Shown piece after piece: positions 9,680-18,447 of a DNA stretch of 64,000 nt. Under the pieces are notes generated by a model that had not been told where the DNA came from, made no database searches, and was given only the letters and a program-made list of their open reading frames with translations. Position 1 is the stretch's first letter; each line of letters starts with the position of its first letter. The DNA is from Candidatus Leptofilum proximum (GTDB taxonomy: Bacteria; Chloroflexota; Anaerolineae; Promineifilales; Promineifilaceae), in NCBI GenBank assembly GCA_016710325.1, contig JADJXK010000002.1, positions 4,836,001 through 4,900,000 of the forward strand. Reading direction: 5' to 3'. The position numbers were made by a program, and so were the translations under genes.

Positions 9680-10863
9680 TTCGGCAAATACGAATAGGTA
9701 TTACTAAGTTCATACTTACACAATACCATTCATTGACATCTCTACATTATGGATTGAGAAATAGAGCTATAGGGTTGTCAATTGTACAATATCGTTCATC
9801 GGTAACAATGATTCCAATTGTACTGCTTGTCCTTGTCGCCTTAACAATAACTTGGGACTTTTTCCGAGGTCCAGAACGAACTTTCAAATTGCTTGAAGAT
9901 CGAAATGTTCCCCAATCAGCCCCGTGGTGGGGAGACGCGAATTTTGGATTATCCATCGACATTTATCTTGACCAAAGTGGAGAAAATATTGATCAAGTTA
10001 TATTGGATAATCTAGCGGCAAGCATTCCGGGAATGCCAAAAGGTGTTTTAGAGGAGAAAATTTGTATTCCTGGTTTCTTCTTAAAGCCGGCTCTAGTAAA
10101 GTCAACCAATTTTTCTCAATCTATCTTTGGAGATGAAGATGTTGCAGGGGAGACTTACTTTCTAGGGGAAAATCCCAACTCTCCCAATATATTTTTCCAA
10201 GGTGAAAATCCTTGTTCTTTTGATTTTGAGCCACCTACAGCATCAGCCTCCAGAGAATTTGTCATTTCACCTGAAGCATTTAATGCGATTTCCATCGTTA
10301 TGGAATCTCAGAATTCACACTTTTTTCCATTTGACTCGTTAGTAAGCAAAACCCCCCTAGTTCTATGGGTGCCATCACGTTATGAGAATGAAATCTCGTA
10401 TCCCCTCAACATGAGAGTTCATACCAATCTTCCTGATTGGAATGAGAAAATTGGTCTTGTAAATGAAAAAGTCTATCTGACCCAAGAACAATCGGACGAA
10501 ACAACCATAGATGCCAAACTCATATCCATCACTCTCAAACGGCCGTTGAGACAACAGATTCTTACCGTTATCCTTTTGCTTTTTATGGCAGTTTTTATCA
10601 CTTCCCTAATATATGTTGATGATCGAGGTTCTGCTTTGGAAGTCTCCGTAGGTATCTTGTTTGGCTTATGGGGAGTTGGATCCATCTTGCTGCCTGAAAA
10701 TGTTTCCATCAATAACCTTGTAGGACTAGGGTTGACCCTGCTTTATATATATTTTGCAGGGGTGGCTTTTTATCGCTTTGTAGCCAGAGAATCATCTTTA
10801 CCATTTTCATTGCGGTTGCCTGATAGGTCGCAATTAAGCGAGGAAAACGATAACAATGACTAA
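9676..10863 (+). CDS. Membrane protein with large external domain (DUF4436-like layout)
   Basis: 395 residues, overlapping the helicase stop by ATGA. One hydrophobic segment lies near residues 45-62. An extracytoplasmic-looking domain of about 220 residues follows (with a FFPFDSL motif). The C-terminus has three hydrophobic segments (QQILTVILLLFMAVFITSLI; EVSVGILFGLWGVG; NNLVGLGLTLLYIYFAGVAF). A beta-rich loop with FPFD then C-terminal helices resembles DUF4436-type proteins, but I am not certain. The gene is visibly AT-richer than its neighbours, which suggests a separate origin. Its position between helicase and methylase genes points to a membrane sensor or effector in the same system (inference). 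Confidence 0.65.
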   Translation: MIRQIRIGITKFILTQYHSLTSLHYGLRNRAIGLSIVQYRSSVTMIPIVLLVLVALTITWDFFRGPERTFKLLEDRNVPQSAPWWGDANFGLSIDIYLDQSGENIDQVILDNLAASIPGMPKGVLEEKICIPGFFLKPALVKSTNFSQSIFGDEDVAGETYFLGENPNSPNIFFQGENPCSFDFEPPTASASREFVISPEAFNAISIVMESQNSHFFPFDSLVSKTPLVLWVPSRYENEISYPLNMRVHTNLPDWNEKIGLVNEKVYLTQEQSDETTIDAKLISITLKRPLRQQILTVILLLFMAVFITSLIYVDDRGSALEVSVGILFGLWGVGSILLPENVSINNLVGLGLTLLYIYFAGVAFYRFVARESSLPFSLRLPDRSQLSEENDNND

Positions 10864-12793
10864 CCCCGTAACAACTACCAGCGCCGACATCAATGAAGAA
10901 CGCATTGCCCAACTACGCCAGATTTTCCCAGAAGCCTTTACGGAAGGCAGAGTCGATTTTGACAAACTACGCGCCACCCTAGGCGACTTGGTGGATGACC
11001 GGCAGGAACGGTACAGTTTTACTTGGGCCGGCAAACAAGACGCCATCCGCATTTTGCAGACACCTACCAGTGCCACGTTGATTCCTGCCCCTGAGGAATC
11101 GGTGGACTTCAACAATACCCAAAACATTTTTATTGAAGGGGATAATCTGGAAGTCCTCAAACTGCTTTACAAACCCTACTTCGGCAGCGTGAAGATGATT
11201 TACATTGATCCACCCTATAATAAGAGCAAGGACTTCATTTACCCAGACAATTTTACTGATCCGTTGAACGTATATTTACAACTCACTAGACAACAAGACA
11301 CAGAAGGGAATCTACTTACTACAAATAGTGATCTTAGTGGACGTTATCACTCCCGATGGCTTAATCTGATTTACCCTCGACTTTTCCTTGCAAGACAGTT
11401 ATTAACAAATGATGGAATATTACTTGTTAGCATTGATGATCGGGAGATGGCGAATCTCAGATTGCTGCTTAATGAGGTCTTTGGCGAGGAAAACTTCCTC
11501 GCTACTTTCGTATGGGTTAATGAAGGTAATATCGACAATCAAAGTAAAGTTAAACGTAATCATGAATACATAGTTGCTTATGCAAAAGATGAAAATTTTT
11601 TCAGTCACCCACCAGCAATTGATCCCAATATTCCTGAAACCAGCAAGCTCTATAGGCAACATATTGAAAACACTATCGTGAAAAACGGGCCCAAAAATCC
11701 TGTTTCGAGTGTTGAACTTCCCATTGGATTCCCAGCAAATTTTGAAGCGGGCGTAATAGAACCAAATGATTCTGAAGACTTTTGGCCAAAGCTTGGCAAT
11801 CGTGTTGAGGTCGAAAATTATAAGACCAAAAATGTTGTTACAGTGTCCAGTGGGTGGAGTTCCAAACAAATATTCGAAAGATTCATCGAGTCAAATTTCA
11901 AACCTGTAACTGACACTAAAAATCAGGAAACAACTTTCTATTTCACAGAATCTGGTGCCATTTTTAATAGAAAAGAACGTCCCGAAGGACAAAGTCATGT
12001 TCTCACGGTTTTGCGTGGAATGGGGAGTGTCCAAGGAGAAGCATCTAAACTCTTAGATATTGGAATTGATTTTGATTATCCCAAACCGACAGAACTATTG
12101 AAATATTTGGTTCAAGTAGGTGGAGACACCAATTGTACTGTCATGGATTTTTTTGCAGGTTCTTGTCCTCTAGCGGAAGCCGTTTTAACTTTAAATCGCG
12201 AAGATAACGGCAGAAGAAAATTTATTGTTGTTCAATTACCTGAACCAATTCCTGAAAAGTCATCTGCAATGAGACAAGGTTTTAAACATATCTCAGATGT
12301 TGGTAGGGAGCGTATCTACCGTATTATCCTACAAATGAAAGCCAAAGATGAAGGCAACCTACCCATAGGAACCCGCGAAATGCCCGAAGACTTAGGCTTC
12401 AAGGTGTTTAAACTAGCTCCTTCCAACTTCCGTGCCTGGGAAGGCACGGCCAAAGCGACTCCCGAAGAATTCGCTAGCCAGATGGAACTGTTTACCGACC
12501 CGCTCGTTGACGGTTGGCGTCCGGCTAACGTCATCTATGAAATTGCCCTTAAAGAAGGCTACTCCCTCAACTGTTACATCCAGCGCACGGCAGTAGCCGG
12601 TCACGAAGTCTACCGCATCAACGACCAGGAAAAAGAGCAGCACTTCTACCTATGCCTGGAAAACGCCATCACCGAAAACCTGCCTGCCAAACTAGGCCTT
12701 GAACCGCAAGCCCTTTTCGTCTGCCGCGACATCGCCCTCGACGACACCATGGCCGCCAACCTGGCTCTACAATGCCGCTTGAAGACCATTTAG
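10856..12793 (+). CDS. Type III-like DNA methyltransferase (Mod subunit, beta class)
   Basis: 645 residues, overlapping the membrane-protein gene by 8 nt. Motif IV, DPPYNKSKDF, is near residue 118, and motif I, DFFAGSCPLAEAV, near 430-442. This order (IV, then target-recognition region, then I) defines beta-class N6-adenine or N4-cytosine methylases such as type III Mod. It should modify DNA and give specificity to the Res subunit encoded two genes downstream. The middle of the gene (about 11230-12330), covering the target-recognition region, is much AT-richer than both ends. That fits a swapped specificity module. Confidence 0.87.
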   Translation: MTNPVTTTSADINEERIAQLRQIFPEAFTEGRVDFDKLRATLGDLVDDRQERYSFTWAGKQDAIRILQTPTSATLIPAPEESVDFNNTQNIFIEGDNLEVLKLLYKPYFGSVKMIYIDPPYNKSKDFIYPDNFTDPLNVYLQLTRQQDTEGNLLTTNSDLSGRYHSRWLNLIYPRLFLARQLLTNDGILLVSIDDREMANLRLLLNEVFGEENFLATFVWVNEGNIDNQSKVKRNHEYIVAYAKDENFFSHPPAIDPNIPETSKLYRQHIENTIVKNGPKNPVSSVELPIGFPANFEAGVIEPNDSEDFWPKLGNRVEVENYKTKNVVTVSSGWSSKQIFERFIESNFKPVTDTKNQETTFYFTESGAIFNRKERPEGQSHVLTVLRGMGSVQGEASKLLDIGIDFDYPKPTELLKYLVQVGGDTNCTVMDFFAGSCPLAEAVLTLNREDNGRRKFIVVQLPEPIPEKSSAMRQGFKHISDVGRERIYRIILQMKAKDEGNLPIGTREMPEDLGFKVFKLAPSNFRAWEGTAKATPEEFASQMELFTDPLVDGWRPANVIYEIALKEGYSLNCYIQRTAVAGHEVYRINDQEKEQHFYLCLENAITENLPAKLGLEPQALFVCRDIALDDTMAANLALQCRLKTI

Positions 12794-12811
12794 CGCAAAG
12801 AAGATTTTGTC

Positions 12812-14317
12812 ATGTCCCGACCCGCAAAAATGGCACAAAGAATTCAACCGTTCAAAAGCAAGTTCCTGGAGTTTCTTGCGGCCGTTTCCCTGCGTTCAGA
12901 CCGTAATCGGCAACCAAAACGTGCCCCAGATGGTCTCATTCACTTTAATCTCAAAATCCTATCCAACGGTGGCCCCTCTTTGGAAGACCCCAATCTGCAT
13001 GGTTATTACAGCCGTGGCGAACATCAATTTTTAAGTTTGCAATGGGAAGATGAGCCATTGGACACGGTCGTGGCTGATGCTAAAAAGTTATGCCCTAACG
13101 TGTCAGAAAAACTCATCAGACAGACATTGCGGCAGTTGATGATCAAAATCTTCGAAGACCAAAAAGTCAACAAAGACCCAGACGCGCCACACCAAGATGA
13201 AGAAGCTGAGCAAGAAGGGGGAGAGATTGATTCCATTTTGGAAGTTCTTGAAGTTTCCCAGATTGATGAGCAACTTATTGATGCAATCGAATGGCTGAAA
13301 AGCCAGACCATCCCTCAAACCGTTTTTGTCCCCATTGAAGGTATTGAACTTAACGGCAGCGTCACCATTGGCGATGTGGAATTTCACCGTAACCATGAAG
13401 AAAGTGAACTCAGCCAGCTCATTACTGCCATTGAAGAACGTGACCGGAGCAGTAGCGAATCTGCCCGTAAAGCCGTAGAAAATGCGCAATGCTTTGCCAA
13501 AATAACGATTGTGGGAGACGGAATCTTTGCCAGAGCTGAAGCCGTCCGCAAAGTACAAGAGGCCATTCATGCCATAAACTTCGGTCTTAGCTCCACCCTT
13601 CACCAACCATGTTGGGCCAAAGTCCGCATCGCTAAAATCGTTATTAACACCTACACGCCAACCGATGTTCCGGACGATGTGCGTATCGGTTCCCATTTGG
13701 CTTACCCGGCCTCTCGTGCCTTACATCTCAGCAAGAACAGCATTCAAGAAAACTTGAAGCCAGTTCACCGAGACATTTTGCGAGCCGACCCTGCCTTTGT
13801 CCCAAACTGGCGACAAGACCCGGAGACATTAGAACAAAGTGTGGAGAGGCTGCTTGCCTGTTATCAGACCGACGGAGATATTGCCAACCGCATTCAACGA
13901 GCCGTTACTTGGTATGGGAAAGCGGTTGATGCAGACACCCACGATGAACAGTTTGTCAATCTGGCCATTGCTTTAGAAAGCCTGTTGATTGGTGGCGAAG
14001 GGAGTGGCCCCTATACCACTTCCGGCAGTATCAGCCAGAATCTGAGGGAACGAACAGCTTTTCTGCTCAAGAATGATTTTGAGTCCAGGCACGAACAGTC
14101 AGAACAAACCAAGAGGTTATACGGCCGTCGCAGTGCAATCGTTCATCGTGGCGAATCCGTCACCGTCGAACAACTAAAAGAGATGGACGATTTAGTCAAA
14201 CATGTCATCATTGCCTTTTTGCAGCATGACTTTCAAAGTTGGCCGGATTTTCAGGAATGGATTGCCCGTCAAAAATTCTCCCAAAAGATTCAGCCAACCG
14301 AAGAAACAGAAGAGTGA
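12812..14317 (+). CDS. ApeA-like HEPN-domain protein
   Basis: 501 residues, ATG 12812, 18 nt after mod. The C-terminal third has the ApeA-like HEPN signature: an FVNLAIALESLLIGG helix, a SQNLRERTAFLL helix, and a final YGRRSAIVHRGES near residues 430-442. The R-x4-H element in RRSAIVHR is the RNase active-site pattern of HEPN proteins. The N-terminal 300 residues are not recognised. HEPN proteins in defence loci usually act as toxins that cut RNA after phage sensing. Lying between Mod and Res, it could be an abortive-infection backup when restriction fails (inference). An acidic stretch (DEEAEQEGGEIDS) lies near residue 130. Confidence 0.75.
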   Translation: MSRPAKMAQRIQPFKSKFLEFLAAVSLRSDRNRQPKRAPDGLIHFNLKILSNGGPSLEDPNLHGYYSRGEHQFLSLQWEDEPLDTVVADAKKLCPNVSEKLIRQTLRQLMIKIFEDQKVNKDPDAPHQDEEAEQEGGEIDSILEVLEVSQIDEQLIDAIEWLKSQTIPQTVFVPIEGIELNGSVTIGDVEFHRNHEESELSQLITAIEERDRSSSESARKAVENAQCFAKITIVGDGIFARAEAVRKVQEAIHAINFGLSSTLHQPCWAKVRIAKIVINTYTPTDVPDDVRIGSHLAYPASRALHLSKNSIQENLKPVHRDILRADPAFVPNWRQDPETLEQSVERLLACYQTDGDIANRIQRAVTWYGKAVDADTHDEQFVNLAIALESLLIGGEGSGPYTTSGSISQNLRERTAFLLKNDFESRHEQSEQTKRLYGRRSAIVHRGESVTVEQLKEMDDLVKHVIIAFLQHDFQSWPDFQEWIARQKFSQKIQPTEETEE

Positions 14318-14339
14318 ATAACGCCTGAGAGACAAATCT

Positions 14340-17120
14340 ATGGAATTCAAATTCGACGCCAACCAGGACTTTCAACTCGAAGCTATCAACGCCATTGCCG
14401 ACATCTTTGATGGCCAGCGCCGCCAGGAACGCGACTTGCAGTTCAAACTGGGCGGCATTCCCGCCGTCGCCAACCGGCTCGACCTGTACGAAAACGTCCT
14501 ACTCCGCAACTTGCAACTGGTTCAGGAACGCCACCACATCCGCCACGATGCCCAAATTGAATACCTGAGCGAAACTATCGCCATGGCCGAAGGCAGCGAA
14601 ACCGTCCGCTTCCCCAACTTCTCCGTCGAGATGGAAACCGGCACCGGCAAAACCTACGTCTACCTGCGTACTGTCTTGGAGCTTTACCAACGTTACGGAA
14701 TGCGTAAATTCATCGTCATCGTTCCTTCCGTAGCTATACGTGAAGGTGTCCTCAAGACCTTGCAAGTTACTGAAAAACATTTCAAGGAGCTTTACAACAA
14801 CGTTCCTTACCGTTTTTACAAGTACGACTCCTCCAATCTGTCCCAGGTACGCCAATTTACCCTCTCTGACAGCGTCGAGATTATGGTCATGACCCTGGCC
14901 GCTTTCAACAAAGCCGCCAATGTTATCCATCAAAGCACCGACCGACTGCAAGGTGAAACACCCATTCACCTAGTGCAGGCGGCTCGTCCCATTCTCATTC
15001 TGGACGAGCCGCAAAACATGGAGAGCGAAAAGAGCATCGCTGCCTTAGCTGCACTACATCCCCTTTTCGCTTTGCGCTACAGTGCCACCCATCGCGTCCC
15101 TTACAACATCGTTTACCGCCTGACCCCGGCCGCCGCTTACCAACGCCGCCTCGTCAAACGCATCGAAGTCGCTTCCACTCAGGAAGAAGGCAGCGTCAAC
15201 AAACCCTATCTGCGCCTAGTCAGCGTCAAAACCCAAAAGCGCACCCTCACTTGCCGCATCGCCCTGCACCAACTGCAAAAAAGCGGCCAAATCAAAGAAA
15301 AAACCGTTACCTGCAAACCGGGCGATTCTCTCAAAGACAAATCGGGCGGCCGCGACATCTATGCCCCCTACACCATTGCCGACATCGAGATTGACCGCGA
15401 TCTCATCCGTTTCAGCAACACCGAAGAACTGCGCGTGGGACAGGAATTGGGCACCGACAAAGCGGCCATCTTTGAAGCCCAAATCCGCTATACTGTTGAA
15501 GAACACATGCGCAAACATGCCTGGATGAAGGCGCAAGACATCAAGATTCTCTCTCTCTTTTTCATTGACCGCGTAGACAACTACGCTCCGGCCGATGGTA
15601 TCATCCGCCAACTGTTCAACCAAACGTTTAACGAACTTAAACACCAATTCCCTGACTGGAAGGAATATGAGCCGGAAGCTGTGCAGGCTGCCTACTTTGC
15701 CCAAAAAACCACGCGCAGCGGTGAAGTCATCCTGGAGGATAGCAAGACCGGCACATCGCAAAAAGATAAAGAAGCCTACGAACTCATCATGAAAGAAAAA
15801 GAGCGGCTCCTGTCCCTAGACGAACCCGTCTCTTTTATCTTTTCTCATTCCGCTTTGCGTGAAGGCTGGGACAATCCCAATGTCTTCCAAATCTGCACCC
15901 TCAACCAATCCCAATCCGATGTTAAAAAGCGCCAGGAAATTGGCCGGGGAATCCGCCTGGCCGTTGACCAGACTGGTGAACGCATCCAACACGATGCCAT
16001 CAACATCCTTACCGTCATCGCCAACGAGAGCTACGAAAGTTTCGTGTCTGAACTGCAAAGCGAAATTGCCGAAGAATACCGCTCCGAAATTGAGCAGCGT
16101 TACGGCAAAAAGATTGACAAACTCACCCTCGCGGAACGCGCCAAAATTGAAGAAGAATACGGTCAAGGCATTCTACCGCCCAGACCGGCCAATGCCCGCC
16201 AGCGTGTCACCGTCAATCTGCGCAAACAGATGGTTCTCAAACCTGAATTCCAAACGCTCTGGGAGAAAATCAGCCGCAAGACACGCTATTCCGTCGCCAT
16301 CGACACCGACCGAATTATCCGAGATGTAACGGCCGAATTAGCCCATGTGGACTTTCGCCCACCTCAGGTTTCCATCACCAAAGCCAAAGTAGATCTCGAC
16401 TTTGCTGGCGTCTTCCAGGCGTGGCAGATGAGCGCAGCCAGGACCCTCGTCAGCCTCGTTGGACGCTACCCACTCCCCAACCTGGTAGACATCATGACGA
16501 CGCTCATGGAGCAAACTTCGCCCCCGATGCGCCTGACCCGCCACACCCTGCTGCAAATCATTAAAAGCGCTCCCAATCAGAACGCCATCGTTGAAAACCC
16601 CAATGAATTCGCCGCCGCCACCGTCTCCATTATTAAGCAGAAACTGGCCAACCAACTGATTGACGGCATTCAATACCATCGTCTTGAGGATTGGTATGAG
16701 ATGGAACTATTCGATGACGAGGTCAAATCTTGGGAAGAATTGGTCGAACCGGCCACCATGGCCCTCTATGATCAAGTTATCGTTGATTCCAATGTCGAAC
16801 GCCAGTTTGTCAAAGAACTGGAACAACGCGAAGACGTCAGAATGTACGTTAAGCTGCCCGACTGGTTCAAGATTCCCACACCCATCGGCAACTATAATCC
16901 CGACTGGGCTATCGTCATGGAAGATCCCGACAGACCGGGCGAAGAACTGCTCTACCTGATCAGCGAAACCAAGGGGCAAACGGACACCAGTAAACTGCAA
17001 TACGCCCACGAATCGCAAAAGATCAAATGCGGCCGAACCCATTTTGAACAAGCGCTGCAAGTCTCCTACAAAGTCATGGCTTCGACAGCCGATTTACCAA
17101 AACAATCACTTCATGTTTGA
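14340..17120 (+). CDS. Type III-like restriction subunit (Res): DEAD helicase plus nuclease
   Basis: 926 residues. Superfamily 2 helicase motifs: I ETGTGKT near 99-105, II ILDEPQ near 221, a TLAAF segment near 184, VI-like REGWDNPNVFQ near 507 and IGRGIRL near 535. At the C-terminus NYNPDWAI (near 850) and SETKG (near 875) match the PD-(D/E)XK nuclease of type III Res subunits. DEPQ instead of DEAH and REGWDNPNVF are typical of this family. It should use ATP to move along DNA and cut when unmodified sites are met, in complex with Mod. Usual Res length is 900-1,000, so it looks complete. The stop overlaps a possible TTG start of the next gene. Confidence 0.88.
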   Translation: MEFKFDANQDFQLEAINAIADIFDGQRRQERDLQFKLGGIPAVANRLDLYENVLLRNLQLVQERHHIRHDAQIEYLSETIAMAEGSETVRFPNFSVEMETGTGKTYVYLRTVLELYQRYGMRKFIVIVPSVAIREGVLKTLQVTEKHFKELYNNVPYRFYKYDSSNLSQVRQFTLSDSVEIMVMTLAAFNKAANVIHQSTDRLQGETPIHLVQAARPILILDEPQNMESEKSIAALAALHPLFALRYSATHRVPYNIVYRLTPAAAYQRRLVKRIEVASTQEEGSVNKPYLRLVSVKTQKRTLTCRIALHQLQKSGQIKEKTVTCKPGDSLKDKSGGRDIYAPYTIADIEIDRDLIRFSNTEELRVGQELGTDKAAIFEAQIRYTVEEHMRKHAWMKAQDIKILSLFFIDRVDNYAPADGIIRQLFNQTFNELKHQFPDWKEYEPEAVQAAYFAQKTTRSGEVILEDSKTGTSQKDKEAYELIMKEKERLLSLDEPVSFIFSHSALREGWDNPNVFQICTLNQSQSDVKKRQEIGRGIRLAVDQTGERIQHDAINILTVIANESYESFVSELQSEIAEEYRSEIEQRYGKKIDKLTLAERAKIEEEYGQGILPPRPANARQRVTVNLRKQMVLKPEFQTLWEKISRKTRYSVAIDTDRIIRDVTAELAHVDFRPPQVSITKAKVDLDFAGVFQAWQMSAARTLVSLVGRYPLPNLVDIMTTLMEQTSPPMRLTRHTLLQIIKSAPNQNAIVENPNEFAAATVSIIKQKLANQLIDGIQYHRLEDWYEMELFDDEVKSWEELVEPATMALYDQVIVDSNVERQFVKELEQREDVRMYVKLPDWFKIPTPIGNYNPDWAIVMEDPDRPGEELLYLISETKGQTDTSKLQYAHESQKIKCGRTHFEQALQVSYKVMASTADLPKQSLHV

Positions 17121-17134
17121 AAAGGTCAAGAGAA

Positions 17135-17491
17135 ATGTCTGACTTCCACTTAATTTTGCAGAAAGCACGCCAAAATCACTCTGGACATCATAATATCTAT
17201 GTCGTTCAACTCAACAAAAAAGCCAAGAAAAAGTTTGGATATTTAAATGAAGATTCTGGACATCCTGTAGTATATGTAGGGTTAACTGGATTAACGCCAT
17301 CCGAGCGTTTTGAAAAGCATAAAAACAATGATAAGGCAGGCAAAGGTTATGTACGAGACTATGGGGTGAGCTTGTTACCTCATTTGTATGAGGAATACAA
17401 TCCATCACCATATGAGTTAGCCAAAAAAGCAGAGGGGGCTTTGGCTGATAAACTTCGGGCTGATGGCTACACAGTTTTAGGGGGACACTGA
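17135..17491 (+). CDS. GIY-YIG nuclease-like small protein
   Basis: 118 residues from the ATG at 17135, which has AAAGG about 10 nt before it. A TTG at 17117 overlapping the Res stop is the alternative. NIYVVQL at residues 20-26 and VVYVGLTG at 45-52 match the two beta-strands that name GIY-YIG nucleases. They are followed by the expected arginine (SERFEKH, R58). The C-terminal helix (ELAKKAEGALADKLRADGY) carries a glutamate in the expected place. No DNA-binding domain is fused, so it would depend on partners. It sits inside the R-M operon, 6 nt before the D12 methylase gene, and could be its nuclease counterpart. Confidence 0.62.
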   Translation: MSDFHLILQKARQNHSGHHNIYVVQLNKKAKKKFGYLNEDSGHPVVYVGLTGLTPSERFEKHKNNDKAGKGYVRDYGVSLLPHLYEEYNPSPYELAKKAEGALADKLRADGYTVLGGH

Positions 17492-17497
17492 TTTTTT

Positions 17498-18400
17498 ATG
17501 CCTTCGATCATCAGTCCACTCCGCTACCCTGGCTCAAAACGTCGTCTTGCCCAATACATTGACGAGATGATTCAGGCCAATAATCTCCAGCCTGACCTCT
17601 TCGTCGAGGTCTTCGCCGGTGGGGCCAGCCTGTCGCTCCAACTGCTGGAAAACAAGAGCGTCCAACAAGTCGGCCTAATCGAAAAAGATCCCCTTGTGGC
17701 CGCTTTTTGGAAAGTCGTCTTCTCCAAAAGTGATGTTGACTGGCTCATCGCTCAAATCCAAGTAATGGAAATTACTCTTGAGAGATGGCAAGAACTCAAA
17801 ATTACCGTCCCTGACAGCCGACGTGAGAGAGCCTTGGCCTGTCTTTACCTCAATCGCACCAGCTTCTCCGGTATTTTGGCGCCAAGTTCTGGCCCCTTAG
17901 GCGGCTACGAGCAAAAATCAGATTACCCCATTGACTGCCGCTTTCCCAGAGAAACCCTCATTAAGCGCATTGAGCAAGCCAACGCCCTGCGGGACAAAGT
18001 TGCCTTCATTTGGCAGGTAGACTGGTCAACCGGTCTCAAGCGCATCGTCCAAAAGCAGGGCCAAGGCAAAATGCCCCAAAACGTCCTTTTTTACTTTGAC
18101 CCTCCCTTCTTCAACAAAGCGGAAAAACTGTACAACTACTATTTCACCAATGGCGATCATGCCAAACTGCGCGATGCGATTGTTACCCTAGAGCATGATT
18201 GGATACTCAGCTACGACTACTGCGACCAGGTCGAAGAACTCTATACCAACAATGCTCCCACTCACATCGAAATGCTCTACAGCGCCGCCCAAAACGGTGG
18301 CCAACGGGAGGCCAAAGAGGTCATCTTGACCAATCTTGACCAATTACCCCTTAATAAAAAATTGTGGCGGACGTCCGCGAAAAATGGAAACGGCCGTTGA
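17498..18400 (+). CDS. D12-class N6-adenine DNA methyltransferase (Dam-like)
   Basis: 300 residues. The N-terminus SPLRYPGSKRRLAQYI and FVEVFAGGASLSL (about 36-48, motif I) followed late by FYFDPPFFNKAEKLY (motif IV, DPPF, near 200) is the Dam/DpnM alpha-class layout. It transfers methyl groups to adenine N6. A second methylase of a different class in one operon suggests two modified sequences, or a dual modification that protects against both Res and the GIY-YIG protein. The last codons lie on an AACGGCCGTT palindrome (18389-18398). Confidence 0.88.
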   Translation: MPSIISPLRYPGSKRRLAQYIDEMIQANNLQPDLFVEVFAGGASLSLQLLENKSVQQVGLIEKDPLVAAFWKVVFSKSDVDWLIAQIQVMEITLERWQELKITVPDSRRERALACLYLNRTSFSGILAPSSGPLGGYEQKSDYPIDCRFPRETLIKRIEQANALRDKVAFIWQVDWSTGLKRIVQKQGQGKMPQNVLFYFDPPFFNKAEKLYNYYFTNGDHAKLRDAIVTLEHDWILSYDYCDQVEELYTNNAPTHIEMLYSAAQNGGQREAKEVILTNLDQLPLNKKLWRTSAKNGNGR

Positions 18401-18447
18401 CCCCATGATAACGCTGCCAATCACACCTAATCAGTTTGGAGGAAACC

